Source: AP-15 sp963735445
GTDB lineage: Bacteria > Pseudomonadota > Alphaproteobacteria > ATCC43930 > CGMCC-115725
Assembly (NCBI GenBank): GCA_963735445.1
Contig: CAVTLC010000004.1
Span: 186,001-250,000 of the forward strand
Reading direction: 5' to 3'
Length of the DNA stretch: 64,000 bases
Made by a program: the position numbers and the translations under genes. The notes under the pieces are model-generated. The model ran no database searches and was not told the DNA's origin. It saw nothing but the letters and a program-made list of their open reading frames with translations. Below are positions 1 to 7,012 of the stretch, in pieces; within the stretch, counting starts at the first letter, position 1, and the number at the start of each line of letters is the position of its first letter.

Positions 1-209
1 CGCTCGACGGTATACCCCATCCGCGCGGGATCGCTTTGGCCGATGCCGCGATGATCGAACGTTACGACCTCGAAACGCTTGGCGAAGGCTCCGACCTGCT
101 CCTGCCAAAATGAGGCATAACCACCGAGCCCTGTTATGAACAGGACCGGGAAGCCCATTCCTTGGCGCTCGTAGTAGAGCGAGCACTCACCAATCGAGAT
201 TCGCGGCAT
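1..209 (-). CDS. Alpha/beta hydrolase, N-terminal part (cut by window edge)
   Basis: Only the first ~69 codons lie in the window; the gene runs off the left edge. The protein starts MPRISIGECSLYYERQG and shows the early alpha/beta-hydrolase signature: a short beta strand, an oxyanion-loop stretch FITGLGGYASFW, and then VVTFDHRGIGQSDPA, the usual segment before the nucleophile elbow. The nucleophile itself would lie outside the window, so substrate cannot be guessed. The ATG reads leftward from 209. The family assignment follows from this motif order; the specific reaction is unknown. Confidence 0.82.
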   Translation of the reverse strand, partial: MPRISIGECSLYYERQGMGFPVLFITGLGGYASFWQEQVGAFAKRFEVVTFDHRGIGQSDPARMGYTVE

Positions 210-484
210 CGATCTCAGATTCGATACGGGATCACGTCGGTATCATCGGCGTGGTCACAGTGTCAACGCGGAGCACATGCGCGCGATGCAGATGTGGGCG
301 GCGCGGTGCACTGCGGTAGCGGAAATGCCGCCCAAAAATTGACACATCACGACGATTCCATGCGCCGACACCATGCGTTGAGCGTCGCAGCTTGAGCTAG
401 CGTGCGCGTTCTGAGACAACCATGGTCAGCAGCTTACGTGATTTTGTGCCCTCGCGGCACAAGCTTGTGCAGGGAACTGATCGA

Positions 485-955
485 GTGAGCGAGATGAAAG
501 ACGAGGAACAGACGATCAGTGCGCGACGCGGCGTAGACCTCGACCTCGGCGCTTCGGTTTCAACCGGCGCACCGGAGCGGGTGTCCTCAGCGCGGCGCTC
601 GACCGCCCGAACCCAGGACATCGATCGCCACGTCGGCGGTCGCGTGCGCGAGCGGCGGATTATGCTCGGCCTAACTCAGCAACAGCTCGCCGATTTGATC
701 GGCGTTACGTATCAGCAGGCGCACAAATACGAGCGGGCGATCAACCGGATCTCCGCCGGGCGGCTATTCGAGATCGCCCAAGTGCTGGGCGTCCCGGTCA
801 GCTACTTTTTCGCCGGGCTCGAACAGGATGGAGACCGTTCGGTCACCCCACGAGAGCGGATGTGCCTGGAACTGGCGCGAAATTTCGCGCAAATCCCAAA
901 CGAGCGGCACCAGGAGGCGTTAAGCCAGCTGGCGCGCGTGCTCGCAGTCGAGTGA
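485..955 (+). CDS. XRE-family helix-turn-helix transcriptional regulator
   Basis: A cytoplasmic DNA-binding regulator. A Cro/C1-type helix-turn-helix runs from HVGGRVRERR through LTQQQLADLIGVTYQQAHKYE to VLGVPVSYFF, the form common in alphaproteobacterial SinR-like regulators. It is followed by a ~45-residue helical tail that may mediate dimerisation or ligand response. The frame is open from an ATG at 422, but that start has no visible ribosome-binding site. A GTG at 485 preceded by AGGGAA is a better start; an ATG at 494 is also possible. The residues before the HTH are low complexity and poorly conserved in appearance. Nothing nearby identifies its target. Confidence 0.82.
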   Translation: MSEMKDEEQTISARRGVDLDLGASVSTGAPERVSSARRSTARTQDIDRHVGGRVRERRIMLGLTQQQLADLIGVTYQQAHKYERAINRISAGRLFEIAQVLGVPVSYFFAGLEQDGDRSVTPRERMCLELARNFAQIPNERHQEALSQLARVLAVE

Positions 956-976
956 CACGAACGGTCGTTGGCCAGG

Positions 977-1156
977 TCAGACCACCGGCGGCCCGCGCCG
1001 GGCCATCAGACCGGCGATGAGCGCCACGACGAAGATCACCAGGAATACAAAGAACAGGATCTTGGCGATGCCGGCGGCCGCGACGGCAACGCCGCCAAAG
1101 CCGAAAAACGCCGCGATGATTGCAATAATCAGGAATACCAAGGCCCAGTAGAGCAT
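977..1156 (-). CDS. DUF1328 (YtjA/UPF0391) small membrane protein
   Basis: A 59-residue, almost wholly hydrophobic protein beginning MLYWALVFLIIAIIAAFFGF and ending ARRGPPVV. Two membrane helices separated by a Gly/Ala hinge (GGVAVAAAGIAKI) are the hallmark of the DUF1328/YtjA family, short inner-membrane proteins often induced by stress in alphaproteobacteria. Length matches the family (about 55-60 residues). The ATG is preceded by a strong GGAGGAG site. A GGAAC-type promoter candidate lies about 70 bp upstream. The molecular function of the family is not established. Confidence 0.85.
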   Translation of the reverse strand: MLYWALVFLIIAIIAAFFGFGGVAVAAAGIAKILFFVFLVIFVVALIAGLMARRGPPVV

Positions 1157-1223
1157 TCTCTCCTCCGTTACTACCCCTCTGTGACACTCGGTGTGCCGCT
1201 CTGTGAGTGGTGAGTACTGTCTG

Positions 1224-1249
1224 AACAGGGCCGCGCGCGCCCCGGTTCC
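1224..1249 (-). promoter_or_regulatory. Candidate EcfG general-stress promoter for the DUF1328 gene
   Basis: On the minus strand GGAAC (1249-1245) is followed after 17 bases by TGTT (1227-1224). The alphaproteobacterial EcfG/sigma-EcfG consensus is GGAAC-N16/17-CGTT, so seven to eight of nine defined positions fit. Transcription would begin roughly 60 bases before the DUF1328 start codon. Based on motif match only. Confidence 0.38.
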
Positions 1250-1435
1250 CGGATTTTTGAGTTACGCTCATCGCCGGTTGCAGCACTAGCCAGCATGCAG
1301 ATCGGCCGAGGGCCCCATCACAGGTACAGCGTCGGGCAAGGCCCGATCAGCCGGCGCGGTGCGATCACAGCCAAGCGGTCGGCCGCCTGGTCAGGAAAAG
1401 CTGAGCGGAGAAAAGGGTCCCGGTGTGTTCCTGAG

Positions 1436-1810
1436 CTACTTGTTGCAGTCGCTTGCCCGCACCACGCATTCGCCGGCTTTTCGCTTGGCGCAATCCTCCA
1501 TCGCTCTGGTCCGGGCCGCTTCCACGGTGCTTCGGGCGGCAGCACCAATCGCCTTGCCATTCGCTGTGGTCGCGATCGCGGAACATTGTTTTGCTTTGGT
1601 CCGGATGATGACCTTGCAGCCCGTTGCCCCGCATTCACTCAAGGCTTTTTCCAGAGCGTTGCGTGGCTCCGGTTGGTTCCAGGTCCAGCCCGCCTTCCCG
1701 GTATTTTTATCCCAGGCAATGGCGCCAAACTCGGCGAATGCCGGAACGGCCGCAAGCAGGGCGCTGGCAAGGGCGAGCAGGGCTAACGTATTCGGCAATT
1801 TGCGACGCAT
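1436..1810 (-). CDS. DUF4189 secreted protein
   Basis: A 124-residue exported protein. Residues 1-26 form a Sec signal peptide (MRRK, then a Leu/Ala-rich core ending AVPAFA). The mature part opens with FGAIAWD and carries paired cysteines (ECGATGCKV, KQCSA, DCAKR, ECVVRASDC), a pattern typical of the DUF4189 fold, which is periplasmic or secreted and probably disulfide-linked. Ribosome-binding site GGGAG lies 10 bases before the ATG. It reads alone on the minus strand. The function of DUF4189 proteins is unknown; many occur as small stress- or envelope-associated genes. Confidence 0.8.
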   Translation of the reverse strand: MRRKLPNTLALLALASALLAAVPAFAEFGAIAWDKNTGKAGWTWNQPEPRNALEKALSECGATGCKVIIRTKAKQCSAIATTANGKAIGAAARSTVEAARTRAMEDCAKRKAGECVVRASDCNK

Positions 1811-2065
1811 GGATTCGTTCTCCCGAGGTCGGCGCCGTAACAGCTACTTGGCTTATCCCGCCCGGAAATATGCCCGCTCAACAGGTCGCGCAAGCGGTTA
1901 GTTATGACGAAACCATCCTGAGCGAGCGTGCACAATATCTCCGCCGACGCGTCGTCACGTCACAGCGTAGTGCGGGGTCCGCTGCGCTTAAAAAAGTCGC
2001 TGCGCTCAAAGATGTAAGGGCACACCCACCGGGCAGCGCATTTTCGGATTAGCTGCAGGCACTGG
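1811..2065. other. Intergenic stretch without a recognisable gene
   Basis: Between the DUF4189 gene and the terminator near 2066-2103 I see no open frame with coding character, no tRNA and no clear promoter. Frames across it give low-complexity Arg/Ser-rich products typical of non-coding GC-rich DNA. Confidence 0.5.
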
Positions 2066-2103
2066 CGCCTAAAAGGAACCGCCCGCAGCAGGGCTGCGGG
2101 CGG
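2066..2103 (-). terminator. Rho-independent terminator downstream of the amidohydrolase
   Basis: CCGCCCGCAGC (2079-2089) and GCTGCGGGCGG (2093-2103) form an 11-bp GC stem with a 3-base loop. Reading leftward the stem is followed by TTCCTTTTAGG, a short T-rich tail. It lies 28 bases beyond the stop codon of the amidohydrolase gene at 2131, which it should terminate. Confidence 0.75.
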
Positions 2104-2130
2104 CGGTTTCCCCGGGTTATGCGCTGGCGT

Positions 2131-3834
2131 TTAGCCGTGGTGGGCGTGGTAGTAGGTGTTGCGCAGGACGCGGCCGGGCAATGCCCCGGTGTGCTTGCCG
2201 TCTTCCATCAACACTTGGCCGTTGACGATCGTGTAATGGATGCCCGCCGCCGGCTCCTTCATGCGCCAGCCGCCCGCCGGGAAGTCGTGCACGATGCTTT
2301 CAGGCAACGGCCGCACCGTGTCGGGGTCGAACACGACGATATCGGCGGCCATGCCGGGGCGTAGCAGCCCGCGATCGTAGAGCCCAAGTGCGGAGGCCGA
2401 ATCAAAGGTCAGCCGGCGCACCGCGTGTTCGAGGCTCATCACGTGCTTTTCGCGCACCCATTCCGACAACAGCCGTGTCGAATAGCCGTAGCCGCCGTGG
2501 AACTGGACATGCGCGCCGCCATCCGACAATCCGACGATCGCGTTCGGATAAGTCAGGATCTTCGCCATCGCCTCATCATCGACATTGTTTTCCGACTGCA
2601 TAAAGCCGGTGTCGAGATTTTCTTCGACGACGAGATCGAGGAACGCGTCGATGACGCGCTTATTTTGTTCCTTGGCGATCTGGCCGATGGTCTTGCCCTT
2701 GAGCCCCTGGTTCTTTTCGAGGACCGGGGTTTCGACCCACATATAGTTGTACCATTCGCGCGAATAACCGGCCGCCGGCACATTTACTTTGTGCTCGACG
2801 ACTTCATCGTGCAGTTTCTGGCGGACCGCCGGGTCGGCATAGGCTTTCAGCTTCTCCTCGTCCGACGACAACAGGATCGGGTGCCAGGTCGGCGAGCCCC
2901 GGAACACCTGGCAGTTGCGCATCGTAAAGCTCTGCGTCGTCCGGTTCGGGCTGCACAGCGGATAAGCCCGGATGCCGGCCTTTGACGTCTCCTCGACCCG
3001 CGCCATGTGCTTTTTCCAGGCATCGGGCTCACGGACGGTCTGGCCGAGGTTGTTGTAGATGACGGTGCGGCCGGTCGCCTCGCTGAGACGAGCCATCAGC
3101 CCGTCGTTGAGTTCGGCTGCACGCCCGCCACCGGATTGAATGATGCCGGTGCCCATCTCGCGCAACACGTCACCGAGCGCGAAGATTTCCTTTTCGTCGG
3201 CCCATAACGCCGGGATGTGCACACCCTGCGGATCATAATGGCCCTTGTTGCGCGACACCGATAGGCCGAGCGCGCCGCCCTCCATGCCCTCGCGCACGAC
3301 GCCCTGCATCTTTTTGATTTCATCATCGGTCGCGGTGCGGCCCTGGGCCTCGTCGCCCATCACGTAATAGCGCACGGTCGAATGGCCGATCAGATTGCCG
3401 ACATTGACGCCGAGATTCTGATCGAGCCGCTCCATGTATTGCGGGATCGTTTCCCAATCGACCTCGACGGTATTCAGCACCTCCATCGGGATCGCTTCGA
3501 CATACGACAGGAATTCGGCGACCCGTTTTGCCGTGCCCGGACGGACCGGCGCCAGTGCGAGCGAGCAATTGCCAAAGACGACGGTTGTCGCGCCATGGTT
3601 GGGCGAAAACGTGCACAGCGGGTCCCAGGTGACCTGCGCGTCGAAGTGGCAGTGATTGTCGACAAAGCCGGGCGCCACGACGCAGCCGGCGGCGTCGATC
3701 GTTTTTGTGGCTGGGCCGCTCAATTTGCCGATTTCGACGATCTTGCCGTCCTTGACGCCGACATCGCCCTTGAACGCCGGCATACCCGAGCCGTCGACGA
3801 TGCGGCCATTTTTGATCAGCAGGTCATACGCCAT
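2131..3834 (-). CDS. N-acyl-D-amino-acid deacylase family amidohydrolase
   Basis: A ~567-residue metal-dependent amidohydrolase. It starts with the family's small beta-sandwich (YDLLIKNGRIVDGSG), then the metal-binding H-x-H loop GFVDNHCHFDAQVTWDP, and ends with SDGGAHVQFHGG, a conserved Asp near the active site, and the closing sandwich strand MAADIVVFDPDTV. This architecture is that of N-acyl-D-amino-acid deacylases and related D-aminoacylases, which hydrolyse N-acylated D-amino acids to free amino acid and carboxylate. An in-frame extension reaches 3894, but the ATG at 3834 sits six bases after GAAAGGG and begins exactly where homologues do. Exact substrate is not readable from sequence. 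The gene stands alone with its own terminator. Confidence 0.86.
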   Translation of the reverse strand: MAYDLLIKNGRIVDGSGMPAFKGDVGVKDGKIVEIGKLSGPATKTIDAAGCVVAPGFVDNHCHFDAQVTWDPLCTFSPNHGATTVVFGNCSLALAPVRPGTAKRVAEFLSYVEAIPMEVLNTVEVDWETIPQYMERLDQNLGVNVGNLIGHSTVRYYVMGDEAQGRTATDDEIKKMQGVVREGMEGGALGLSVSRNKGHYDPQGVHIPALWADEKEIFALGDVLREMGTGIIQSGGGRAAELNDGLMARLSEATGRTVIYNNLGQTVREPDAWKKHMARVEETSKAGIRAYPLCSPNRTTQSFTMRNCQVFRGSPTWHPILLSSDEEKLKAYADPAVRQKLHDEVVEHKVNVPAAGYSREWYNYMWVETPVLEKNQGLKGKTIGQIAKEQNKRVIDAFLDLVVEENLDTGFMQSENNVDDEAMAKILTYPNAIVGLSDGGAHVQFHGGYGYSTRLLSEWVREKHVMSLEHAVRRLTFDSASALGLYDRGLLRPGMAADIVVFDPDTVRPLPESIVHDFPAGGWRMKEPAAGIHYTIVNGQVLMEDGKHTGALPGRVLRNTYYHAHHG

Positions 3835-4081
3835 TTCCATCCCTTTCTCGGTGGTTGCAACCGACACCCATTTTCCTGCGAAAAACTGTACCACCCCAGT
3901 GCCGCCGGATTTGCGAAAAAATCCACCGCGGTGACCCCGAAAAATCCGCCGCCCTGTCGAGCACCGGCATCCGCAATCATTCGTTGTTTCCTTGTGGATG
4001 TTGAAAACGGATGTTCAAACAATCACCAACGCGGTGCTTGGTTCCCGAGCCGCACTTGCCGGCGCAGCGAGAAGCGACTAA

Positions 4082-4105
4082 ATATAACCAGTTTTCTGGT
4101 CATAT
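4082..4105. promoter_or_regulatory. Dyad-symmetric candidate operator of the toxin-antitoxin pair
   Basis: ATAT (4082-4085), ACCAG (4087-4091), a TTTT centre, CTGGT (4096-4100) and ATAT (4102-4105) form a near-perfect 24-base dyad with only one unpaired base on each side. It ends 11 bases before the antitoxin ATG at 4117. Phd/VapB-type antitoxins bind such palindromes at their own promoter, so autoregulation is the natural reading. That inference rests on position and symmetry only. Confidence 0.5.
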
Positions 4106-4116
4106 CGTGAGTGGTC

Positions 4117-4358
4117 ATGGTCATCGTCAACCTGGTTCACGCAAAGGCGCATCTGAGCGAGTTGTTGGACAGAGTGGAAGCGGGCGAGGAAGTGGTCGTT
4201 ACTCGGCATGGCCGTGCGGTGGCCCATATCCGTCCTGTCTCGCGACCTCTACAGTCCGTTGAAGGCTAGACGATTTGGCCGCATTTCGCGCGACGATGCC
4301 AGATCTGCGAGGACCAAGCTCCGAACTGCTGCGAGAGGCACGAGACGAAGGGCTGTAA
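4117..4358 (+). pseudogene. Phd/YefM-type antitoxin, frameshifted
   Basis: The ATG frame encodes a prevent-host-death N-terminus (VNLVHAKAHLSELLDRVEAGE, then VVVTRHGRAVAHIRPVSRP) and stops at TAG 4267. The next frame, starting at CTA 4266, immediately continues with LDDLAAFRATMPDLRG and SSELLREARDEGL before TAA at 4356. That is the usual toxin-binding tail of such antitoxins. Adding one base between 4262 and 4267 would restore a single ~80-residue protein. The N-terminal 50 residues hold the DNA-binding part, so repression might survive while toxin neutralisation would be lost. The stop of the restored frame lies 12 bases before the toxin start. It is either a sequencing error or a real disruption. 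Confidence 0.75.
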
Positions 4359-4370
4359 GGCGGCAGGCGA

Positions 4371-4841
4371 GTGCTTTATTTCGACACCAGCTTTCTCGTG
4401 CCGCTCATCCTTCCTGAGGCGACCAGCGACAAGATTGCAGCATTCGTCCGAGGGCTATCCGCCGAGGAGTTCACTGTCAGCCATTGGACCCGGGTCGAGT
4501 TTTCCTCACTGATTGCTCGGGAAGTTCGCATCGGCGGACTGGACGTCCAAGCGGCCATGCGGGCCGATGCCCGGTTTGAGGCAATGTTGGACGAGTCCTT
4601 TTCGGTGCTTCTGCCCAACGCCGACGATTTCGGGCTGGCCAAGCGATACCTTGGACAGTTCGAAACCGGATTACGGGCGGGAGACGCGCTCCACCTGGCA
4701 GTTGCCAAAAATCATCATGCGACGGCGATCTACAGTCTCGATGTGACGCTGCTTAAGGCCGGGAAGATTCTCTATCTCCCGGTCAGCATCGGAATACAAA
4801 TTGACGGATCGCAGCGCCGGGAGCCTCCTCGTTCGTCATGA
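4371..4841 (+). CDS. VapC-type PIN-domain toxin ribonuclease
   Basis: A 156-residue PIN-domain protein. The four acidic residues expected at a Mg-dependent PIN active site are present: D5 (YFDTS), E43 (TRVEFSSL), D105 (GDALHLAVA) and D124 (SLDVTL). VapC toxins cleave RNA, often tRNA or rRNA, and are held inactive by their cognate antitoxin. Start is GTG 4371, where the protein opens directly with the first strand LYFDTSFLVP. It is slightly longer than the usual 130-145 residues. The toxin frame is complete although the antitoxin just upstream is frameshifted, which is unusual because an unchecked toxin should be deleterious. Confidence 0.86.
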   Translation: MLYFDTSFLVPLILPEATSDKIAAFVRGLSAEEFTVSHWTRVEFSSLIAREVRIGGLDVQAAMRADARFEAMLDESFSVLLPNADDFGLAKRYLGQFETGLRAGDALHLAVAKNHHATAIYSLDVTLLKAGKILYLPVSIGIQIDGSQRREPPRSS

Positions 4842-4854
4842 GAGACCTGGCAGG

Positions 4855-5955
4855 TCAGATCGAATATTCGGCGATGTAATCGGTCGCGCTGCCGCCTTCG
4901 ACGGCGTGGCCTTCCGAGCGCCAGCGCAGCATGCCGCCGGTGAGGTTGGCGGCGTCAGTGAACCCGGCCTCGCGCAGGATCACAGTCGCCTGCGCCGAGC
5001 GGCTGCCCGAGCGGCACACGGTGACGATCGGCCGGTCCTTTGTTAGTTCCTGCGCACGCTCGGCAAGCGAGCCCAGCGGGATCAGCTTGGCGCCGCGGAT
5101 GTGGCCGAGAGGCCCCGAAAATTCCTCGGGCTCACGGACATCGACGAGCTGGACGTCGCGCGCATGCTCCTCGAGGCCGTGCGGGTGAATTTCCCAGATG
5201 CCGGCGAAACTGTAATGCAGCGGCGCCCAGTTCGGCGCGGCATTCATGTCGACTTCGCCCTCGGGCTTGCCGCATTTGAGATTGGCCGGCACCGCGACAT
5301 CGATCTTTTTCGGGTGCGCCAGCCGCAGGTTTTTCATGTAGCCGGCAAAATCGGCTTCGCCGGTTTCGCCGCCGAGGCGCGGGTTATAGCGCCGCTCCTC
5401 GCCGACGCTGGTGACGGTCAGTCCGCGATAATCGTGCGCCGGATACAACAGACAATCGTCGGGCAACGAAAAAATCTGCTGATGCACCGAGCGGTACATC
5501 ATGCCCGGATCGCCCTGTTGGAAATCGGTGCGGCCGCTGCCGCGCACCATCAGGCAGTCGCCGGTAAACGCCATGCTGCGGTCGTCCAACACATAAGTCA
5601 GACAGCCACTGGTATGCCCCGGCGTCTTACGGACCTGCAGATTGCGGCTGCCAAAGGCGATCACATCGTCCGGCACCAGATAGCGGTCGGCCCCCTCGGC
5701 ACCGCTATCCGCCGACAGCGCAATCTTGCACCCGGTCTGCTGGCGCAATAGCCAGCCGCCGGTGACATGATCGGCATGGACATGGGTTTCGAGCGAATAA
5801 AGGAGCTTGAGGCCGAGCTCGTCGATCAATGCCGCATCGCGCCTGACCTGCTCGAATACCGGGTCGATGATCACGGCACTGCCGTTGCGCCCGTCGGCGA
5901 GCAAATAGGTATAGGTCGACGATGGCGGATCGAATAATTGTCGAAAAATCAGCAT
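4855..5955 (-). CDS. Persulfide dioxygenase-like metallo-beta-lactamase fused to rhodanese
   Basis: A 366-residue two-domain protein. Residues 1-240 are a metallo-beta-lactamase fold with HVHADH (H58, H60, D62, H63), later TPGHTSG and FTGDCL, and a PAHDY histidine: the layout of ETHE1/Blh-type persulfide dioxygenases, which oxidise glutathione persulfide to sulfite. Residues ~265-360 form a rhodanese domain with VDVREPEEF and active-site Cys314 in VCRSGSRSA, able to transfer sulfane sulfur. The fusion probably couples sulfur transfer to oxidation in sulfide detoxification. An upstream TTG at 5967 is in frame, but the ATG at 5955 has a GGAG site 8 bases before it. The gene is convergent with the toxin. 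Confidence 0.9.
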   Translation of the reverse strand: MLIFRQLFDPPSSTYTYLLADGRNGSAVIIDPVFEQVRRDAALIDELGLKLLYSLETHVHADHVTGGWLLRQQTGCKIALSADSGAEGADRYLVPDDVIAFGSRNLQVRKTPGHTSGCLTYVLDDRSMAFTGDCLMVRGSGRTDFQQGDPGMMYRSVHQQIFSLPDDCLLYPAHDYRGLTVTSVGEERRYNPRLGGETGEADFAGYMKNLRLAHPKKIDVAVPANLKCGKPEGEVDMNAAPNWAPLHYSFAGIWEIHPHGLEEHARDVQLVDVREPEEFSGPLGHIRGAKLIPLGSLAERAQELTKDRPIVTVCRSGSRSAQATVILREAGFTDAANLTGGMLRWRSEGHAVEGGSATDYIAEYSI

Positions 5956-6027
5956 CGCGGGCTCCAATCGTGCGACGGCATCATACTATGGTGGCAGGCG
6001 ACAAAAAGAGAGAGTGAATGCGGTCAC

Positions 6028-6298
6028 ATGCCCTCGATCATGATCACGCCACTCGCCGCCGCCGACCGCGAGCGCTGGGCCGAATTGTGGCATTAATCTC
6101 GCCGCGATTGCCAGCGAACGCGATTGCCTGCGGCTCTATCGGACGACCAAAGAAGACAACGCGACCGCGCGCTCGCTTGTCCCGCACACCTGGCCGAGGA
6201 CGGGGATCCAATCGAGGTGCTGATTGTCGGCACTGTCGGAAGCCGATGATGCGGCTAAACTGATCACGGCGGCAATCGCCCGCTATGGCGATGCCTGA
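6028..6298 (+). pseudogene. Degraded gene remnants, including a GNAT acetyltransferase
   Basis: An ATG at 6028 opens MPSIMITPLAAADRERWAELW and then hits TAA at 6094; this resembles the start of GNAT acetyltransferases. About ten codons further on, in the next frame from 6122, comes CLRLYRTTKEDNATARSL, which resembles the closing motif of the same family (RLYW..E.NATAR). The ~80-100 residues normally between are missing, so this looks like an internally deleted gene. From 6230 a third frame gives SEADDAAKLITAAIARYGDA and a stop; I cannot assign it. The stretch 5956-6359 otherwise contains no intact gene. Confidence 0.4.
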
Positions 6299-6359
6299 AT
6301 CCTTTGGGCCGGTCGGTAATCAAAGGTAGGATTCCGGCCTCATCAGTGGAGGAACGAGA

Positions 6360-7001
6360 ATGGCCAAGGGTCTTTTGATCGCCGCGATGGATTTTTCACA
6401 CGTCAGCGAAGACGAATTTAACGACTGGTACGATCTCGAGCACATCCCGGAGCGCCAACGGGTCCCGGGGTTTCTGACGTTGCAGCGCTGGATCGGCGCC
6501 GATAACGACCGCCATTCGGTGGCGATCTATGATCTGGAGAGCCTTGCGGTGCTGCAAAGCCCGGCTTACCGCGCCATCGGGGGCGAGAATTTGTCGCCGT
6601 GGTCAAAGCGGGTAACGGCAAAATGCCAGCGACTGTTGCCGCGTTTCGAGGGTGAGCAAATCCTGCCCGGCGACGCCACCGCGCCGCAAGGTGCGGGCGG
6701 CTTACTGCTGGTGGCGATGACGCCGGCGCCGGCGCACGAGACCGAGTTCAACGCCTGGTACGACACCGAGCATGTTCCGGCCTTGGCGCGGGTGCCGGGC
6801 GTGCTGAGCGCCCGCCGCTTCCGCGCCGATGGCCACCCCAAATACGTGGCGCTGTACCATCTGACCTCGCCCGAGGTGGTATCCGGGCCGGATTGGAAGC
6901 GGGCCAGCGAATCGACGCCGATGCCGGCGCATATCCGCCCACAGATCACCGATCGCGCCCGCCTGATCTGCCGCAGCTACCAGCGTCGTTCCCAACTCTG
7001 A
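6360..7001 (+). CDS. Duplicated EthD-like (dimeric alpha-beta barrel) protein
   Basis: A 213-residue cytoplasmic protein made of two similar halves. The first contains EFNDWYDLEHIPERQRVPGF (residues ~20-39) and the second EFNAWYDTEHVPALARVPGV (about 125-144). The W-Y-D-x-E-H pattern is that of EthD-like and DUF4286-like ferredoxin-fold proteins, which normally dimerise to make one barrel. Here the duplication would give an intramolecular barrel. Such proteins often accompany oxygenases in aromatic or cytochrome P450 pathways, and an FAD monooxygenase gene converges on it 12 bases away. No catalytic role can be assigned. Ribosome-binding site GGAGG precedes the ATG. Confidence 0.8.
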   Translation: MAKGLLIAAMDFSHVSEDEFNDWYDLEHIPERQRVPGFLTLQRWIGADNDRHSVAIYDLESLAVLQSPAYRAIGGENLSPWSKRVTAKCQRLLPRFEGEQILPGDATAPQGAGGLLLVAMTPAPAHETEFNAWYDTEHVPALARVPGVLSARRFRADGHPKYVALYHLTSPEVVSGPDWKRASESTPMPAHIRPQITDRARLICRSYQRRSQL

Positions 7002-7012
7002 GCTCGACGCGT

